A stretch of DNA of 7,666 nucleotides from Candidatus Enterousia merdequi (GTDB lineage: Bacteria; Pseudomonadota; Alphaproteobacteria; Rs-D84): the NCBI GenBank assembly GCA_018065345.1, contig JAGHTM010000130.1, positions 1 through 7,666 on the forward strand, in the 5' to 3' direction. Position 1 is the first letter of the stretch, and the number at the start of each line of letters is the position of its first letter. Under the pieces are notes generated by a model. It was given only the letters and a program-made list of their open reading frames with translations, ran no database searches and was not told the DNA's origin. The position numbers and the translations under genes were made by a program. Below, one piece after another: positions 5,803 through 7,666 of this stretch.

Positions 5803-5831
5803 TTGACTTAAAGCGCAGTTTTCTCTACGAT
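5803..5831 (+). promoter_or_regulatory. Promoter of the HU gene
   Basis: TTGACT (5803-5808, 5/6) and TACGAT (5826-5831, 4/6) are separated by exactly 17 bp. The predicted start is near 5838-5840, which is the first base of the large leader hairpin, leaving a 5' leader of about 100 bases before the ATG at 5941. Confidence 0.6.
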
Positions 5832-5839
5832 TCGTTTAA

Positions 5840-5904
5840 GCAGTGGAGGCAATGTCTTTGGAAACCAACGATATTGTTCCAAGGGCGATGCCTTTGAAAA
5901 CTGC
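5840..5904 (+). ncRNA. Long hairpin in the 5' leader of the HU mRNA
   Basis: Bases 5847-5863 pair with 5877-5893 over 17 positions with one A-A mismatch and three G-U pairs, closing a 13-base loop. Below it, gcagt (5840-5844) pairs with actgc (5900-5904). A competing lower stem uses gcagttttc (5815-5823) with gaaaactgc (5896-5904), nine perfect pairs, but its left arm lies within the predicted promoter and would need an earlier start. An 18-codon frame (ATG 5852 to TAA 5908) lies in the hairpin, with GGAGG (5845-5849) only two bases before it. Roles to consider are mRNA stabilisation, autoregulation by HU, or a separate small RNA. No Rfam family is recognised. Confidence 0.5.
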
Positions 5905-5940
5905 CTAACAACCTTAAACTCTATATGAAAGGAGAAAAAC

Positions 5941-6213
5941 ATGAACAAACAAGAATTGATTGAAGCAATTGCAAATGAAGTTGAAGTTACAAAAGCAACT
6001 GCAGCTGGTTGTTTGGATGCATTCATCAACACAGTAACTAAAGTATTAAAGAAAAAAGGCGAAGTTCGCTTGGTTGGCTTTGGTACATTTACAACAGCAA
6101 AACGTAAAGCAACAACAGGTCGTAACCCACAAACAGGTGCACCAATTAAAATTGCTGCTTCTACACAACCAAAATTCCGTCCAGGTAAATCCTTGAAGGA
6201 AGCTTTGAACTAA
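5941..6213 (+). CDS. HU family DNA-binding protein
   Basis: This 90-residue histone-like protein binds and bends DNA as a dimer and organises the nucleoid. It has the full HU length. The N-terminal helices (MNKQELIEAIANEVEVTKATA to about 38) are followed by the dimer saddle with VGFGTFTTAKR (45-55) and the DNA-binding beta-arm. The arm has the intercalating proline in GRNPQTG (P63) and closes with IKIAASTQPKFRPGKSLKEALN. The start has a near-perfect AAAGGAG (5928-5934) seven bases upstream, fitting a highly expressed gene. Its own promoter, a folded leader and a strong terminator make it a single-gene unit. It could be HU or, less likely, an IHF subunit, but the PKFRPGK end is HU-like. The copy-specific name (hupA or hupB) cannot be decided. 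Confidence 0.96.
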   Translation: MNKQELIEAIANEVEVTKATAAGCLDAFINTVTKVLKKKGEVRLVGFGTFTTAKRKATTGRNPQTGAPIKIAASTQPKFRPGKSLKEALN

Positions 6214-6238
6214 GTTATAGTTTGTTTTAAGCAAAGGT

Positions 6239-6271
6239 TAAAAACATCCACAAATTTGTGGGTGTTTTTTT
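6239..6271 (+). terminator. Intrinsic terminator of the HU gene
   Basis: The stem aacatccacaaa (6243-6254) pairs with tttgtgggtgtt (6255-6266), eleven of twelve Watson-Crick with one A/G-type wobble position. A run of T follows to 6271. The loop is minimal, so the innermost pairs probably open. A preceding A-run could allow function in both directions. Confidence 0.85.
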
Positions 6272-6346
6272 ATGCAAATTTTCCGCTGGTATTTAGTTTT
6301 GAAATTGTTAAAATATGTATGTAACCCTAAACAAAGGAAGGATAAA

Positions 6347-6754
6347 ATGCCAAATAAAAAAACAATCAAAAAACCAGTTGCTAAAAAAGCAATTGCAAAA
6401 ACAACACCAGTTGTTGAACACAAATGTGAATGTGGTGGACATTGCCATTGTCGTGCACATGTTGTAAAACATATAATATTGTTAGTTGTCGTATTCGCTT
6501 TGGGTATGATTTGCGGAAGAATATTATTATGTGGTCATGGATATAAACATTTCCAAAAAACACACCCAGTATTTGTAAATGGATGTTTGGATATGAACTC
6601 TATTAAATGTCCAAAAATGCAAGAAAAATTATTGGCTGCTGATGTTGATGCTAATAATTGCATTTCCATTGAAGAATACAAAGCAGTTAAAAAAGAAATG
6701 AGACCAATGCGTCAAGATAGACGTGGTATGCGTGGTCCAAAAGTTGAAAAATAA
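6347..6754 (+). CDS. Membrane-anchored EF-hand protein with a Cys/His cluster
   Basis: The product has 135 residues from the ATG at 6347, with AAGGAAGGA (6334-6342) just upstream. An in-frame ATG at 6272 lies next to the HU terminator without a ribosome site and is rejected. Order of parts: a Lys/Ala-rich tail (3-18, KKPVAKKAIAK, histone-H1-like); a compact HKCECGGHCHCRAH cluster (25-38) that looks metal-binding; one transmembrane helix (about 41-62); then an exported region with C80, C88 and C105; and a canonical 12-residue EF-hand loop at 99-110 (DVDANNCISIEE, acidic or Asn at 1, 3 and 5, Ile at 8, Glu at 12) between helices. The end is Arg-rich. The basic N-terminus argues for Nin-Cout topology, placing the Cys/His cluster in the cytoplasm and the EF-hand in the periplasm. 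Calcium binding is a family inference. I recognise no named family. Confidence 0.82.
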   Translation: MPNKKTIKKPVAKKAIAKTTPVVEHKCECGGHCHCRAHVVKHIILLVVVFALGMICGRILLCGHGYKHFQKTHPVFVNGCLDMNSIKCPKMQEKLLAADVDANNCISIEEYKAVKKEMRPMRQDRRGMRGPKVEK

Positions 6755-6770
6755 TTTTATGTTTTTCAAA

Positions 6771-6809
6771 AATAAAAGTCCTGAAAATTTTATTTCAGGA
6801 CTTTTTTTT
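6771..6809. terminator. Bidirectional terminator between the EF-hand gene and smpB
   Basis: A perfect 10-bp stem, agtcctgaaa (6777-6786) with tttcaggact (6793-6802), encloses a six-base loop. On the plus strand it is followed by seven more T residues (6803-6809). On the minus strand it is followed by TTTTATTTTT. It serves both convergent genes, and the smpB stop (6808-6810) lies in its T-run. Confidence 0.9.
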
Positions 6810-7275
6810 AATGTTTCATAATTCTTGATTTGCTTCTTTCCCATTCGCGTTGTTTAATCGTTTCTCGTTTATCGACTTTGTTTTTACCATAACCGATACC
6901 CAACAAAACTTTTAATTTACCGCGATTATTAAAATATAATTTCAAAGGAACGATAGTTGCACCTTTTTCTTGTAGTTTTCCAATAAGACGATTTATTTGA
7001 TTGCGATGTAATAATAATTGACGTTGACGTCTTTCATCAAAGTTTATAATACGTGCTGCAGTAGGTAATTTTTGAATTTCAACACCAGCCAGAAATAAAT
7101 CATTTCCACGTTTTTGAACAAATCCATCAACGATAGTGACTAAACCATAACGAACAGATTTTAATTCTGCGCCAGTCAATGAAATGCCAGCTTCAATCGT
7201 ATCTTCGATTGAATAAGAAAATCGTGCTTTGCGATTTTCACTAACTTGACCAAATTTTATAATTTGACGTGGCAT
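6808..7275 (-). CDS. smpB: SsrA-binding protein SmpB
   Basis: This 155-residue protein binds the tRNA-like end of tmRNA and carries it to stalled ribosomes for trans-translation. The length is normal. The OB-fold core is clear: NRKARFSYSIEDTIEAGISL (14-33) with TGAELKSVR (34-42), then IVDGFV. The C-terminal half holds LYFNNRGKLKVLLGIGYGKN, then the basic tail DKRETIKQREWERSKSRIMK that enters the empty mRNA channel. It is monocistronic and convergent with the EF-hand gene through a shared terminator. There is no convincing ribosome site before the ATG, and an extended -10 (TGATATAGA) lies only nine bases upstream, so the mRNA may be nearly leaderless. I see no tmRNA gene (no T-loop, no tag sequence) in the adjacent intergenic region. 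Confidence 0.97.
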   Translation of the reverse strand: MPRQIIKFGQVSENRKARFSYSIEDTIEAGISLTGAELKSVRYGLVTIVDGFVQKRGNDLFLAGVEIQKLPTAARIINFDERRQRQLLLHRNQINRLIGKLQEKGATIVPLKLYFNNRGKLKVLLGIGYGKNKVDKRETIKQREWERSKSRIMKH

Positions 7276-7284
7276 AATGTAGAT

Positions 7285-7293
7285 TCTATATCA
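7285..7293 (-). promoter_or_regulatory. Candidate extended -10 promoter of smpB
   Basis: On the minus strand TGA plus TATAGA (7285-7290, 5/6 or 4/6 of the consensus depending on register) lies nine bases before the ATG. TTGCAA at 7305-7310 is too close (14 bp) for a normal -35. The predicted start would give a leader of only two or three bases. Confidence 0.4.
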
Positions 7294-7326
7294 AAATTTA
7301 ATGATTGCAAAGTTTTTTATTTGTTG

Positions 7327-7355
7327 TTGAAAACATAAGATTATTTATATATAGT
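7327..7355 (+). promoter_or_regulatory. Strong promoter of the structured RNA
   Basis: TTGAAA (7327-7332, 5/6) and TATAGT (7350-7355, 5/6) are separated by exactly 17 bp. This is one of the best sigma-70 promoters in the window. The predicted start is near 7361-7363, directly before the first hairpin (gagtg/cactc). Confidence 0.75.
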
Positions 7356-7360
7356 ATAAA

Positions 7361-7526
7361 GCAAGAGTGACGACACTCGTGGGTCTGATAACCCTTCTAA
7401 ACGTGTCTGGGAAGACATAAAAAATCCCCAATCTATGGTTGGGGGTCCGTGAATATATTGAATAAGCGGAGCAATTCGTTTAGTTGTTATCAGTCCCCAA
7501 CCGCCTTTTTATGCGGTTGTTTTTTT
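7361..7526 (+). ncRNA. Multi-hairpin RNA of unknown class (leader riboregulator or small RNA)
   Basis: The predicted transcript of about 165 nt folds from end to end. Hairpin gagtg/cactc (7365-7369/7374-7378) comes first. A long-range helix follows: ctgataac (7385-7392) with gttatcag (7486-7493), eight perfect pairs. After a 4-by-2 internal loop it continues as ctaaacg (7397-7403) with cgtttag (7477-7483), seven perfect pairs. Inside are three hairpins: tgtct-GGGA-agaca (7404-7417, a GNRA tetraloop), ccccaa/ttgggg (7426-7431/7439-7444) and tccg/cgga (7446-7449/7467-7470). An intrinsic terminator ends it. A gene begins 24 bases later, so it may be a 5' leader controlling that gene, or an independent small RNA. 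I compared it mentally with tmRNA, SRP RNA, TPP, cobalamin, FMN, c-di-GMP and T-box patterns and found no match. Confidence 0.65.
7498..7526 (+). terminator. Intrinsic terminator at the end of the structured RNA
   Basis: The stem caaccgc (7498-7504) pairs perfectly with gcggttg (7513-7519) and is followed by seven T residues (7520-7526). Its left arm overlaps ccccaacc (7495-7502), which can pair instead with ggttgggg (7437-7444), so the terminator may be conditional. Confidence 0.88.
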
Positions 7527-7550
7527 GTCGTATAAATAAAGGTGCATAAA

Positions 7551-7666
7551 ATGATATTTCAGAATATGGATGAATATAGGTTTGCAACATTTTTTGTTGT
7601 TATTAAACAAGAAGAACTTAAGCAAGAACTTGGCATCAGTAATTTATATTTTGAAATGATTATAAA
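7551..7666 (+). CDS. Start of an unidentified gene, cut by the window edge
   Basis: The ATG at 7551 opens a frame that stays open for 38 codons to the right edge. An AAAGGTG ribosome site (7538-7544) lies six bases upstream. The visible N-terminus begins MIFQNMDEYRFATFFVV and continues with KQEELKQELGISNLYFEMII, which could form a helix-turn-helix-like or simply helical segment. There is no signal peptide. The fragment is too short to assign a family. Its position right behind a structured RNA and terminator suggests that it is regulated by, or functionally paired with, that RNA. Confidence 0.6.
   Translation, partial: MIFQNMDEYRFATFFVVIKQEELKQELGISNLYFEMII

Noticed and set aside
6272..6346. 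N-terminal extension of the EF-hand protein from the ATG at 6272
   Set aside because: That ATG abuts the T-run of the HU terminator and has no ribosome site, whereas the ATG at 6347 has a strong AAGGAAGGA site.
7361..7526. tmRNA (ssrA), suggested by the neighbouring smpB
   Set aside because: No T-loop (GTTCRAnYC), no tRNA-like acceptor ends and no tag peptide coding sequence are visible on either strand, and the predicted transcript is too short for a permuted two-piece alphaproteobacterial tmRNA.
7361..7526. 6S RNA
   Set aside because: The length fits, but the fold is multi-branched rather than a single rod with a central bubble, and the terminator/antiterminator competition suggests a leader. 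It is not fully excluded.
7392..7535. Short GTG-started frames in the structured RNA as leader peptides
   Set aside because: They have no ribosome sites and no run of regulatory codons of the kind used in amino-acid attenuation.

Overview
The window is AT-rich DNA (roughly one third G+C by eye) from a bacterium, most likely a small-genome, host-associated alphaproteobacterium such as those found in animal gut metagenomes. The family forms of HU, SmpB, the Smr protein and AlaRS fit this. So does a secreted Cys-rich protein with an InlB-type repeat, a style I associate with that group. The taxonomic assignment is inference, not something read directly from the sequence.

Layout from left to right. 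Positions 27-602 encode a secreted Cys-rich surface protein. Positions 603-1025 hold no gene. They contain two nearly identical tandem units of about 188 bp, each carrying a copy of the 3' end of the neighbouring tRNA-Arg(ACG) and a terminator hairpin. The intact tRNA lies at 1026-1102 on the minus strand. Thymidine kinase follows on the minus strand, with a 24-bp palindrome in its promoter. Next is a plus-strand periplasmic M23 metallopeptidase whose mRNA looks leaderless. It converges, with overlapping stop codons, on a minus-strand pair: alaS followed by a small Smr-domain gene. AlaS is short (692 residues) and ends directly after its editing domain.

From a divergent promoter region at about 5177-5243 the plus strand carries three genes. 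They are a three-helix membrane protein of unknown function, an HU-type DNA-binding protein with a strongly folded 5' leader, and a small membrane-anchored EF-hand protein with a Cys/His cluster. A bidirectional terminator separates this group from minus-strand smpB. Divergent from smpB, a strong promoter at 7327-7355 drives a multi-hairpin RNA of about 165 nt ending in an intrinsic terminator. A gene running off the right edge follows.

Most identified genes are housekeeping: translation (tRNA-Arg, AlaRS, SmpB, possibly Smr), nucleotide salvage (Tdk), nucleoid structure (HU) and wall turnover (M23). The most interesting parts are non-coding or unusual in architecture. These are the RNA at 7361-7526, which has mutually exclusive terminator and antiterminator pairings; the tRNA-tail tandem repeats; the AlaRS without a C-Ala domain; the HU leader hairpin; and the EF-hand protein.
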